Positions 1-10,435 of a stretch of DNA of 64,000 nt are shown piece by piece. The stretch's first letter is position 1, and each line of letters starts with the position of its first letter. The translations under genes were made by a program, and so were the position numbers. Source of the stretch: Stenopsyche tienmushanensis. Its lineage: Eukaryota; Arthropoda; Insecta; Trichoptera; Stenopsychidae. The stretch is from the NCBI GenBank assembly GCA_008973525.1, contig WACJ01000101.1, positions 124,001 to 188,000 of the forward strand, read 5' to 3'. A model generated the notes under the pieces. That model made no database searches. It was not told the origin of the DNA and saw nothing but the letters and a program-made list of their open reading frames with translations.

Positions 1-564
1 AGTCTAATGAGATAGCGACTGCTTCGGATGGCCAGGGCGGTCAAGGAGGACGATCAGGTCAGAACGAGCGCACTGGAGGTGCGCCAATTTCGACGGCCAA
101 ACGCGAAGATGCTACATATATGGCCGTGGTCATAGGTGTACTGATGGCCGTCATCATCCTCTTGGCCATTTCGATCTTCTTCATTGTCAATAGACATAGA
201 CATAGAAAGTGCTTCGCGAGTCCTTTGGCTTCGAAAGCTGCCATTCCGGGAGCGACATCGCAGCACATCCCTTTAGGTTCAACTTGTGCCATCTCGGAGA
301 AGAACAACACAGCAATTTCGTACCACATCAACGATCTGGATGATTACAATCAGGATTCAAGATGTGGAGGAAACTCCAGCAATATGTCCACACTTCCCGT
401 GCCTTTGATAAAAAAAGTCAAGAACGATTACCTAATGGATGAAAAGATTGACGAGTATCAAGAGCCTTATCAAGCGTTAAGATACGCACCTTATTACAGC
501 TATAGCTCAGTCGTCATGGAGATGCAAGACATGGCCTTCAAAGATCAAGAAGTTTGCATTTCAG
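1..564 (+). CDS. Ddr: Ddr exon: extracellular stem, transmembrane helix, juxtamembrane region
   Basis: The frame is open from position 3, so the exon continues out of the window. It encodes a polar Gly/Ser-rich stem, then a hydrophobic helix (about 117-188) followed by RHRHRK, a stop-transfer sequence that puts the rest in the cytoplasm. The distal part is tyrosine-rich (YQEPYQALRYAPYYSYSS), as in other DDR juxtamembrane regions that recruit SH2/PTB proteins. The exon ends at the donor CAG|GTTCGT with one base left over, which combines with AT of the next exon to give Asp. Confidence 0.88.
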
Positions 565-3500
565 GTTCGTAATTCGTTATAGAAAAACCTTCGATAGAAG
601 ATGATCAAAAAATCATCCATTATCACACAAAAATGTACAGCGCTTAATTAAAAAATCATATTTATCACAAAAATATTTTGTTTATATTGGCGAATTTGAT
701 ATGCGATTTATATAACATATTTGAACGATGCGATTTTGCAACAAAATATTATCTTTATATAAATAATAAGCTATTATTGCAACGCACTGGAAAAATAAAT
801 GTTAATATTATACAGTTTTTCATATTCTTAATGCAATTTTATTATTGTCCTTTGTGAATTTTATCATTGATACGTGATAATATTAAGAATAAATATTAAA
901 ATAAAACTATATAACATTGAGGGGGGAATGCGATGTTTTTACTGCAGCGTTATGATCAATGATCCAATGGCCGATGATTATTGAATTAAATATGTAGCTC
1001 TTGTGTTCTATTCATATTTTAACATTGAGACCTACAAACGCCTCCGACATTTTATTTATATAAGACGTTGCAATATTTTACAATGTTGATTACAGATGCT
1101 TCCACATATGAATATGCTGTTCCGGAAGTAGGTGCAGCACCTCTTTTGCCTCCCACTGTGCCCAGCATCCACGCATCTCCAAATTATGGACCAGATAGCA
1201 TAGCATCTTCGCGGTCGTCGAGGAACGGTAAAAAGGTAAATTCAAACAAATTATAAAATTGTCATATTTAAAAGCGCAAATTCTAAAAACTGCATTAATA
1301 AAAAAAATCTTATTTGCTGTGTATTAATGTAATTATTTCAGTTTCAACTAATAAATCTGATCAAAAAATAATAAATTTGCCAACATACAACAGGGTTTTT
1401 ATATGCCATATCAATAAAGTATAGATTACTCCCCTTGATCACAGGGATACGTTCTGAAGAATATCGCGATTAACAGTAGAATATTAATTATTCACCTAAT
1501 ACTACCTTATAAAAATGATCTAGTGTTGCTTCCTTGCTTGGTCCGTCTACATTTATTATGTATGTTGATACCTGTATAATAATTGCACTTATTCGCTCGT
1601 AATCTTCGTTATTTTATTATAACTCCGTGCACTGGTTGTAAAGAAAAATTACATTTTCAATGATTTTTCAATGGTATGGCGCTTCAATTCCTGTAGCACT
1701 TCATTGTTTAATTGCTTTAACCTTTTAACTGCCAGACAACTGCATTTGCGTACAAATGCGACGCGCCGGTGAGTCGTTGGCATTTAACAGGTTAATTCAT
1801 TGCTCTTCATTCTTAAGCTTAATCTGAACAACATCTTCAATGCCTACGGAAATGACTTTTTTTTCAAATACTCTTTTCATACACGATTATATTCAATAGC
1901 TTTAATAATATGAAATTATTTTCACCAAATTCGCATAGCATATTATGTTTGATTTCTAAAAATTTGCACATAAACGCAACAAAATTGTTAAAAGGAAATA
2001 ATAATTTAAAAAAGATCGCTCTACGTTGAATTCATTGGACCCGCAATAATGAGGGACTATCTGTTTATTCAAATATTATATCTGGCCTTAAACAAAATGT
2101 TTCAGTATCGTACCATTAATGGTTTCAATGATATTGGCAGCATCGCCATATATTGTAATATTGTATTATTACGAATGGCAACGTTTATAAAAGTGATGAT
2201 ATAAATTGAGCTTTATTCAAAACAGAGCGCAGAAAAGCTATTAAATGCCATAAAAGTTTCAATTAGTTTAAATTCTTGCAAATTCTTGATACTGAAACCA
2301 TTACATGCAAGCAGGCTCTGCTCACAAACCAACGATTGCCTTCTCAGATAAGAAAATAATATGAACAAAACATTAGTATTTGTATGAAAGAGAAATTTGC
2401 CAATAATTTAGAGCAGCGAATGAACGCGAAAAGCAAATGCACATGTTCAGGTCTTGATTTCAGTCGAAATGGCCATCGGTGGCCAATACCCATTCTACCT
2501 TGTTGGGCCTAAAAATGATCAATTTTTTTATGCGAAAAGTATTAAATATAGAACGTTGATATTTAGTGTGTTGACTAGGCGATCTTTATTGAACATAAAA
2601 ATATTTTTTTTAATTCGAAAAAGTATGGTGGTGGGTGTGGGGAGAGCCACATATGTCGGTGCGCGAACAATGACATTCTTCACCATGGAAATCTTAAGTC
2701 CTGAACAAGTGATTTTCAGCAAAAAAATTAAATATATTTTTACTTTGTATAATATTGTGTATATCTTAGACTATAATTAAGAAGAAATATTGGAAAATAA
2801 AAAAATAGTTATCAATCGAAAAAAACCTTATGTTTTTACCAACATTTTTTGTAGTTTTTTGTTCATTAAGTGAACACTTTTGAATATTTTTGGATAATTG
2901 TAGTCTATACGATGAAGACGTTTATTATACACGTGTCTGCCAAATTTCATAAAGAATTCTCATCCAGGGCGTATGGGAGCACTTCCATAAGCTTGGAAAA
3001 AGTAGTTTCGAGAAAAACGCGTTTAAAGTGTCCCCTCTCTCCAGATTCGCGAAGTGCAGCTTCTCGTCGTCGACCCATAACTTTGCGAATTTCATTTATA
3101 TCAACTTGAAATTTACTGAACGTATTCATAAATATTGGTTCTTTCTTCTAGTTAAATTAATTCGTCTTAACAATTAAAAAAATCTGTTGAACAATAGTTC
3201 TACAAAAAAATAGCTTACTAAAATGCTTTCATCAATGTATTTGGACACAAACTTACCCCTAACTTATTTAAAGCCATGCAGTAAAAACCCATAACAATTA
3301 AAATATTTCAGGCTTTATATCGACGCGATCTTTGTATTAGCCAAACTTAAATTTGTCTGAAGTATTTTGGAAATCAAAATGTCGACCAAAAATAGTACTA
3401 TGAATAAGAGTTGAATGTTTTTATCAACGAAAATAGAAGCATATTATAAAAGGAATCACGTTCATGCAGCGAGCGACACATTTATCACCATAGACATTGC

Positions 3501-6500
3501 TTTCGTCCGGATCAAAGGTGAAAATATAGAACAATAGAGTTGATACCATACAAATTATTTATAAAGCTGTATTCATAAGATAGCATTACATTGGACTGGT
3601 TTGGGTTTATGGGGTTGTTATAAATTAAAAATTACATAAAATATATTGTATAATAAATGGTATTTAATCAAATTAGCATTGGTTATTTTGATTAGTATAA
3701 ATATCACAAACTTAAGCAATTGAAACACATATCGAGTTCGCTTAGCGAAACAGGATAATTTCATAAGCTTATTTATATTAATCCAATTTTAGGAATAACA
3801 AGAGAAAGTTCTTGGGCGCATTGAGGGCCTTAATCTCAAAGTTGAAACGTATTACAATCCTTGAGTACTCGACAATTAAAAATAAATTAATCAAAGTCCG
3901 GGATTTCCGGGATTTTATTACATAAACGAACATATTTGAGTATTTCATCAATAACATTTTCAGTCTGTGGACTTTGCCATTCCCGAATTATTGCAAAGGG
4001 GGAACTTTTGAATACCTTTGTGTAATAGGGGAACTCGCGAATCAACACACACTGTTAAAGCATTCCTAATTTAAAAAAATAATTGTTTTGAAAAATCCTT
4101 TATCTGGCCAAGAAAGAAAAAGAAATAAATATATCTAATATCTCCTAAGAAGAAATATAGCTCTAAATATGCATGTTTATCTTCGCCATAATTATATCTT
4201 AACTCAAAAGCTACAAAAAATCCGTAGGATGCTGAATGCCATTGAGGTTGCGTATTTCATTGATAAAAGATGTTTATATTAACTTAATTTGTCAAAACAT
4301 CCTATTTCACTCGCATCGTGATATTATTTCAAGGAAAATGAAATACGATTACAATTTTTAACTAAGAAAGAAATGTGTCGCCAACCATTTTCCATTTATT
4401 TAATCTGAACCAATGTATTTTTACACTACTACATTTTTTCATAAACTTCGTGATCGACTCTTATTTCTCTTGCGCCTTTCAATAACAATAAAGCTTTCGT
4501 CCGTTCGCCTCATAATCTTATCTGCCCATTGAAAAAAACGATATTTTATTTAGTTGAATATTTCTATTAATGTTTTTTAAATAAGTGGCTTTCAGCCATC
4601 CTTTTAAGGGAGGTAATTTCGTGTGACGACACTTTTTTTTACGTTTTTTTTGTGATTTTTTTTTTGACACAAACTGAATTAATATACAACTGCAAAATTT
4701 TAATCACATATTTATTAATATTTTAAGCATACTTTGCATTTTTTTCAGACTGAAATCATTTCTCATTGCTGAAATACACGGCAACTTAGATACCCATCAT
4801 CAGAAAAGATCTTTTTCTGTTGCCACGATTATTGCTTATCGGAAATAAACAATTTAAATAGCATTTTAGTCTATAAAATATGAACTAGTTTTTATGATAG
4901 GATTATTAAATAAAGGTAAATTTTTGGCATATTGTTGAACATTTTTTTGAGAATTTTGGTGTTTTTTTACGACTCATTTTACATGAAAAAAATAAACACT
5001 GATCAATCAGAATTATCCTACTTTGCAAAGTAATTCAAATTAAGCTTGATTTACGCGGCCAATTTGACATCCTATTATAACTACAACGTTCTAAATGCCA
5101 TTAAATCCTTCATTGGAGATAAGCACGAAAATAAAAAAATCAACGATATTTGTGCCAGAATGCATAGGAACGAAAGTCCACATCAATGAAGTTAATGATT
5201 CATTGTTATTTTGTGTTTGTGTTCCTGAACACCTGATCAATAGTTCATCTCGTGATAAATCTTCATAGACTGGTTTAATAATTTTGCAGTCAAATGCGGC
5301 TTATGATGGTGGTATTATTGAGTTTTCTAGTTTCAATCTTGCGCCATTTTGCACCAGCTGTCTTCGCCTGTTTTTTGATGTTGAGGATTTGCCTCTGTAG
5401 AACATTTGTGGTAGAAAGTTGCACAAATTTCTTTCATCGCGAATAGTTAAACCGTGAAATTTAGTGATTTTATATCATCGAACATGAATTAAACAGTTCG
5501 AACCTTTTGGGTGCTCAGTCAAGACTAAACTAACCCTTATATATATTATATATATTTTATGCATTCCGATGATGACGTTCCAAGTGATTAATCAGGAAAC
5601 TAGAAATCAAAATTATAACGTCTTACTTTGCCAAAATTTTCAAGACACCTCAATCCTGTTCATTTTTTAAAATGTCCCTAATTATTCTCTGCCTTTTTAT
5701 TTTTTAAACGTAATTTATAAAAGATTGTCGGGGCATATAAAATACGATCATATTGTTAAAAGTATTGTGATTTTTTAATTTAGGGTGCTATTGTTAAAAG
5801 TTTGCGTCTACCTGTACAAAAGAAGCGCTACAAGGCGAAAATTGCAGACTTGAGAATGTATTTTTCTTACTAATTGTGTTTTCATTTTAGTCGCCGAGTC
5901 AAGTTGAAATGTTGGAGGCATTGAAAAAAAGATTGGAACAAACGACTGTACCTGAATTTCCTAGGCATCGATTGCGTATGCTTTCTAAACTTTCTGAAGG
6001 AGCCTTTGGAACGGTAAGAAAACTTTACCTGCATTTATATGGATTTACGAAAATTGTACTCGTTGTTTTCAACACCCCGATCGCACAGGCGGTTTTTTGT
6101 ATTCATAAAAATATAATTTAATATTTAAGCACGGCTAGTTAATTGAGCTTTACAAATTCAGAACAAAAAAGTTGTCGACCAAAGGAAAACAATTATATAC
6201 CTAAAATAACACCATCACGTTTGTTTGAAAACAGCAAATTAATAAAGACTCCTTCTTGGGGGTTTTTTTTTTCTTTACGAAAAAAAATGTAATACGTCTG
6301 CAGCTCAGTTTTACCACAGCCTTTACCAGATATGGTCGTCTAAACATAAATTGTAACAGCTCCAAGTGCCATGCGTTGTCAAGTGTGTTTTGATAGTACA
6401 TCACCCAACAAACTATTGCAATGTGGCGAATGTAACATTGTAATGGATTTAAAATGCTCCAATCTAACCGAATCTAAATTCAATAGTGCTTTAAAGAAAA

Positions 6501-9500
6501 AAAAATACAAATGCCCGACCTGCCACGAAGGAAAAACAGCAGACTCTTTGAAAGACAGCAGCTCCAAGAAAGAGCCATCTTTGAGGGATGAAGTCGCCGA
6601 ATTAAAGAAGGATCTCGAGCACGCGAAAACATCCATCGCTACTTGTCTTCATAAATTCGACGAATTTGACAAGCGGACGCTCGAAGAAATTGTCAATAAT
6701 CAAAAGCAAGAGATCGACGATCTGAAGGACAAAATAAATGTAATGACAGGAGACATTGAAAAATTGGAACTGAAATTGAGGCAATCTCACTTGGAAATCC
6801 ACGGTGTTCCTGAAACAGTAAATGAAAATTTGGTCAATATCGCCATTGCAATTTCAAACTACATTCAAGCCAGTATTACATATGACGATATTATTATGTG
6901 CCATCGAGCTTACACCGGCCAGCAAACCAATGAAAAGCATCCACCGATCGTAATACAACTTTTCTCCAAGGCCCTCAAGTTAAGCATCATATCTGCAGCG
7001 AGGAGAAAAGATCTATCATCCAACTTATTCGGGTTTCCCGGATTTAACAGCCGAATTTATCTCACGGATCACTTGACCAAGAAAAGCAAGAAGCTCCTGT
7101 ACGAAGCCAAAAAGGTAGCCAACGAATACGGAGTGAAATATGTTTGGGTGCGTGACTCAAAGATATTTACCCGCGTAACAGATACATCTCCAATCATAAA
7201 AATTTTCTCAGACGATGATATAGAGTTCCTTAAAAATAGCTGTTTGACTTAACCTTTTTATATTGCATCACAAACAATAGACATGTATTTTTTTAATCAT
7301 TGAACATCAAAACTATTGAAAACCTTCATTACTTACATATTTAATTAAGTCACACTTCTTTTAATTAACATCCATTCGACGAACATTTAAATATTTGCTT
7401 TCAATATTTATTAATGTACTATTTCACTAATCTTGCAATCATTATATTTTATCACGTGTCTTCGATTTACTTTATTGAGTTTAGAGCATCCTTTTTTATT
7501 AATTTTGTGAAATAATTCAATTATTCAGTCATGATAAATTGATATCTTGTCATGAAATATTCAAATGTTTCTCATTGTGCCAAATTAATTGTGTTGTATA
7601 ACAATATTTCCTTAAAAATAATCCATAAGTACATATTAAAGTTTCGAATGATTAAGGGGGGCAATCCCTTTAGACACCAGAAAATGAGTCGTTTTTCATG
7701 ATTTTTTTAAAAAATGATTAAGTAATCATACCAATTTAAATATTTGACATTATTTTATACTCTCAATATATTATACTTTCGAAATACATAATTGAAAAAA
7801 ACGATTTTTTTGATGTAAATGGATTGCCCCCTTAAAATGTTGCTTTTATTAACAACAATGAATTTAAATGTATAAGTTTATTTTTCTTAAATTAACAAAT
7901 ATATACAATATAGTATAAATAATTTGACTAATAATTTTCATATTAATCTTTATAATTACATACATACTTTGTGTATTTATACTATCTACATTTTGTATTT
8001 GTATTGTGTATTTATATTATCTACATTTTATATTTGTGTTGTGTATTTATACTATCCGAAATATGTTTTTAACATGGTTATAAAATAAGAAAGTTTATTT
8101 ATACTTAATGTTAAGATTGAATATTTTTATGTTAAGCTTTTTCTGTGTTTAAGTACTAAATGTAATCATCAGTCCCTCAACAACAAATAATATTTGATAT
8201 CTACAAAGATCTCTTCCTATTTTTCCTTTTGATAAGATTATCAGCTCAGTTTTGAATACCAAGATCATTGATTTTTGTATGTAATTGTACGTTTTGTATG
8301 TTTTGTGTAATGTCTTGATCATGATCAAGACATTTTTATTCATTTCTTACCCCGAATATAAATTAAAATTAAGTTACATATACAAAATTAAATTATAAAT
8401 AATATAGATGTATTCAAAATGTTTCACATTTAAGTTAAATTAATAATAATGATGTTTTATTTCTCTATATGTTTTGAAAAAAATGTAAAAGTAATAAAAT
8501 TTAATTTTAAAAAATTATACATTTGATCTTTTATTTTGCCAGCTCCACAGAATTTTGTATACATTATAATAAATTTTTACATATAATGAAAAGTCCAATA
8601 CAATCTGTAAACTAAACCTTGAAGAATTCATTCTGTTGTTAATTCGGCGTTGTAGAGATATTGTCGCTTATTCAAGACATTGAAATCATAATATGAAGCC
8701 TTTCAATGAAATTATTACCTATAATATTATTTTTAAAAAAATCAAGCATTAATTGCATTTTAATCTTGTATTTTTTGCCAATTTGCCAAATATAATTTAA
8801 CGGGCGTATCATAAATCTTATTAGCTCTTCCGTCAATTAAACGTTTAATATTTTTCCGTCAATAAAATCTGATCCGGTTTATACAGACATATAGTTCAAA
8901 AACATTTTCTGTAGCATATTCATCTGGGCAAACTTATTTTATTGACTCTGGGTACATAAATAGAAATATCCTTTTTTATCGAAACACAAGGATCCTGATT
9001 ATTTTTCTCGATTATAAAATCTATAAAGCTTCTAAAAAGACAAAGTCAGGGAGATTTGGTAAGATCTATACATAGTTACTATTTAAAAAAAACTCCAGAC
9101 CATCTTATTAACAGAAGGGCTAATGTTAAATATAAAAATGTCGATATTACTATGAATAGCGTCCTAAATGTTTGTAATACGAATTTATAATTATCTAGCA
9201 GGACATTTTGATGAACAATGAGGACTTTACAATGTTAAATATGTGCGGTATATTTGATTTTTTAGACAATAATAAAATATTGGGCTTATTTAGACTAATC
9301 ACTGTATAAAATAGAGAACATTAACAAAAATATCGGTGAACGGATTTTGATACAATAAGTTTGACGTATGAATATCGGATTGATTTACGTATAAATGCAA
9401 ACGTTGACAAAATTCAAATAGTCGTTTGTGATATTTTAAAAATAATGACTATGTTTTATTTTCAGGTCTATGTAGCGGAAGCTGAAGGCATACCAGAATA

Positions 9501-10435
9501 TGGATCAACGTTATGTTTAGACAAACGTTTAGTCGCAGTAAAGTTTTTATTGCAAGAAGCGTCCGAGAAAGAAAAGTAAGATTGACGTTTTAAGTAGTGT
9601 ACATTTAAGTAAAATTTACTCTGGTGAATGATTTCACATGAATTTGATTCTGTCTTCAGAGAGGACTTCAGACGTGACGTAAGAATCCTAGCTGCCATAG
9701 AAGATATTCATATTGCTCGTGTGCTCGGTGCATGTCGACGGGATGAACCTCACGCTGTTATACTGGAATATTTAGATCATGGAGACTTGCGACAATTCCT
9801 ACAAACAAGGCCCCAACTTCCGTTGCCTTGCCTTTTACACATGGCATCACAAATTGCCGCCGGCATGAAATATTTAGAGTCTCTGAATTTTGTACACAGG
9901 GATTTAGCAGCAAGGTCAATATCTATTCAATTATGTTTCACTTTTTTAAAATTATATATTGATTATGTATTCAAAGATATCTTTTAACTTTTACAGAAAT
10001 TGCATAATTGGAAATGCGTATCAAGTGAAAATATCAGATTTTAGCGCCGACAATGATCTATATGCTTCAGATTACTATAGAATGGATAGTGGTCTTCCAA
10101 TTCCAATACGTTGGATGGCATGGGAATCTGTTTTTCAGGGAAAATATACTACAAAGAGTGACGTTTGGGCATTTGCAATCACTTTAGATGAAATATTGAC
10201 ATCATGTCGACAATTGCCGTATGAACATTTAACAGATGCTCAAGTTTTGGAAAATCTATCATTACTTAGAAGAGATAATGAGCGTTTTCGGCCTCTAGCC
10301 AGGGCATCATCTTGCCCGAGAGATGTTTATGAACTCATGAGGGAATGTTGGCGAAGAGAAGAACGTGAAAGGCCTGCCTTTACAGAAATTCATCTATTCC
10401 TGCAGCGAAAAAATCTTGGATTTGTACCTGCGTGA
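1..10435 (+). CDS. Ddr: Discoidin domain receptor (receptor tyrosine kinase), 3' part, six exons
   Basis: This is the C-terminal part of a collagen-receptor tyrosine kinase of the plasma membrane. The coding exons I infer are <1-564, 1096-1235, 5891-6013, 9466-9575, 9660-9914 and 9997-10435. All introns are GT-AG and all junctions keep frame. In order the product has a short Gly/Ser-rich extracellular stem, one membrane segment, a Tyr-rich juxtamembrane region and a complete kinase domain, ending in LFLQRKNLGFVPA, a DDR-type terminus. The discoidin domains would lie upstream of the window. VAVK, HRDLAARN, the YASDYY activation-loop tyrosines and RWMAWES identify the DDR family. Several catalytic motifs are off-consensus: SEGAFG for GxGxFG, RDV for the helix-C KE(I/V) motif, DFS for DFG, and LDE for LWE. 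The two long introns (4655 and 3452 bp) carry transposons; the last two are 84 and 82 bp. The family call is firm; whether the kinase is active is open. Confidence 0.93.
1096..1235 (+). CDS. Ddr: Ddr exon: juxtamembrane, STYEYAVP motif
   Basis: The exon follows a TTGATTACAG acceptor and ends at AAAAAG|GTAAAT in phase 0. It encodes a segment beginning DASTYEYAVPEV, matching the STYAVP-type juxtamembrane motif of DDR receptors. YAVP also fits a YxxP docking site for Crk-type SH2 domains. A Pro/Ser-rich linker follows. Confidence 0.88.
1721..1791. mobile_element. 71-bp TTAA-flanked piggyBac-type MITE
   Basis: A 71-bp element lies between TTAA at 1717-1720 and TTAA at 1792-1795. Its ends are imperfect inverted repeats: CCTTTTAACTGCCAGACAAC on the left, and CCTGTTAAATGCCAACGACT read inward from the right. 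The middle holds a small palindrome (GCATTTG-CGTA-CAAATGC) and a CG-rich stretch that stands out from the AT-rich intron. TTAA target sites and CCYTTT termini suit the piggyBac superfamily. There is no coding capacity. It lies in Ddr intron 2. Confidence 0.6.
2490..3190. mobile_element. Deletion derivative of a Mutator-like element
   Basis: The left part (about 2490-3035) matches 47935-48425, and the right part (about 3040-3190) matches 49305-49440. The transposase-like block that separates these parts in the second copy is missing here. Shared landmarks include TTGTTGGGCCTAAAA, GATCTTTATTGAAC, GTTTATTATACACGTG, GGGAGCACTTCCAT and ACTTTACTGAACGT-like sequence near the right end. The open frames in this stretch are not conserved between copies and I do not call them genes. 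The element lies in Ddr intron 2. The outer limits are approximate because I found no clear terminal repeat. Confidence 0.65.
5891..6013 (+). CDS. Ddr: Ddr exon: start of the kinase domain with an altered glycine loop
   Basis: The exon follows TTCATTTTAG and ends at GGAACG|GTAAGA, phase 0, 41 codons. It encodes FPRHRLRMLSKLSEGAFGT. The DDR kinase domain normally starts with a KLGEGQFGEV-type loop; here the first loop glycine is Ser (SEGAFG), while the second and third glycines are kept. Confidence 0.9.
6371..7252 (+). CDS. PHD-like finger, coiled coil and FP-type domain protein (LINE ORF1-like), intact 293 residues
   Basis: This is a single uninterrupted frame inside Ddr intron 3, on the same strand as Ddr. 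Residues 3-51 form a C4-x-C3 finger (C3, C6, C18, C21, C29, C48, C51) like a PHD finger, but the usual histidine position is Asp26 (MDLKC). Residues about 70-140 are heptad-rich and probably a coiled coil. From about 143 (LEIHGVPET) to the end (KYVWVRDSKIF, then SDDDIEFL) the sequence matches the FP C-terminal domain found in ORF1 proteins of arthropod non-LTR retrotransposons. Such ORF1 proteins bind RNA. No reverse-transcriptase frame follows, so this is either a 3'-truncated LINE or an isolated ORF1-type gene. The intact frame suggests a recent insertion or selection. The start is the first ATG, just before the first finger cysteine. Confidence 0.75.
   Translation: MRCQVCFDSTSPNKLLQCGECNIVMDLKCSNLTESKFNSALKKKKYKCPTCHEGKTADSLKDSSSKKEPSLRDEVAELKKDLEHAKTSIATCLHKFDEFDKRTLEEIVNNQKQEIDDLKDKINVMTGDIEKLELKLRQSHLEIHGVPETVNENLVNIAIAISNYIQASITYDDIIMCHRAYTGQQTNEKHPPIVIQLFSKALKLSIISAARRKDLSSNLFGFPGFNSRIYLTDHLTKKSKKLLYEAKKVANEYGVKYVWVRDSKIFTRVTDTSPIIKIFSDDDIEFLKNSCLT
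7656..7831. mobile_element. 176-bp TTAA-flanked MITE with G-run inverted repeats
   Basis: The element lies between TTAA at 7652-7655 and TTAA at 7832-7835. The left end reads GGGGGGCAATCC and the right end is its complement, GGATTGCCCCC. It is non-coding. Both ends match the ends of the 746-bp element at 29281-30026 (for example GAGTCGTTTTTCATGA, and ATTGAGAGTATA on the opposite strand), so it is a deletion derivative of that element. TTAA targets fit piggyBac or Kolobok; the G-run terminus is less typical of piggyBac. Confidence 0.75.
7971..8056. repeat. 35-bp tandem repeat, about 2.5 copies
   Basis: The unit GTGTATTTATACTATCTACA plus an AT-rich remainder starts at 7971, 8006 and 8041, a constant 35-bp period with few mismatches. 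It is a minisatellite in Ddr intron 3. I see no function. Confidence 0.7.
9466..9575 (+). CDS. Ddr: Ddr exon: kinase N-lobe with the ATP-anchoring lysine
   Basis: The exon follows a TTTTATTTTCAG acceptor and ends at GAAAA|GTAAGA. It encodes VYVAEAEGIPEYGS and then RLVAVKFLLQEA, which keeps the VAVK lysine needed for ATP binding. Two bases carry over to the next exon and complete a Lys codon. Confidence 0.9.
9660..9914 (+). CDS. Ddr: Ddr exon: helix C to catalytic loop
   Basis: The exon starts after TGTCTTCAG and ends at GCAAG|GTCAAT, a weaker donor. It encodes EDFRRDVRILAAIEDIHIAR, then VLGACRRDEPHAVILEYLDH, GDLRQFLQ, and the catalytic loop HRDLAAR. In DDR kinases the helix-C salt-bridge residue is Glu in a KE(I/V)KI motif; here the aligned residue is Asp (RRDVRIL). 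Confidence 0.92.
9997..10435 (+). CDS. Ddr: Ddr last exon: DFS, activation loop, C-lobe and stop
   Basis: The exon follows a CTTTTACAG acceptor; AG|A completes the Arg of HRDLAARN. It encodes VKISDFSADNDLYASDYYRM, so DFG is DFS, while the YxxxYY autophosphorylation tyrosines remain. RWMAWES and SDVW are intact, but FG(V)TLWE is FAITLDE, with Asp for Trp. The C-lobe ends MRECWRREERERPAFTEIH and LFLQRKNLGFVPA, then TGA. Confidence 0.93.

Noticed and set aside
54..331. Minus-strand frames of 70 and 90 codons at the left edge
   Set aside because: They are antisense shadows of the Ddr transmembrane/juxtamembrane exon.
6379..6802. Minus-strand frames opposite the PHD/FP gene
   Set aside because: Low-complexity Phe/Leu-rich shadows of the plus-strand frame.
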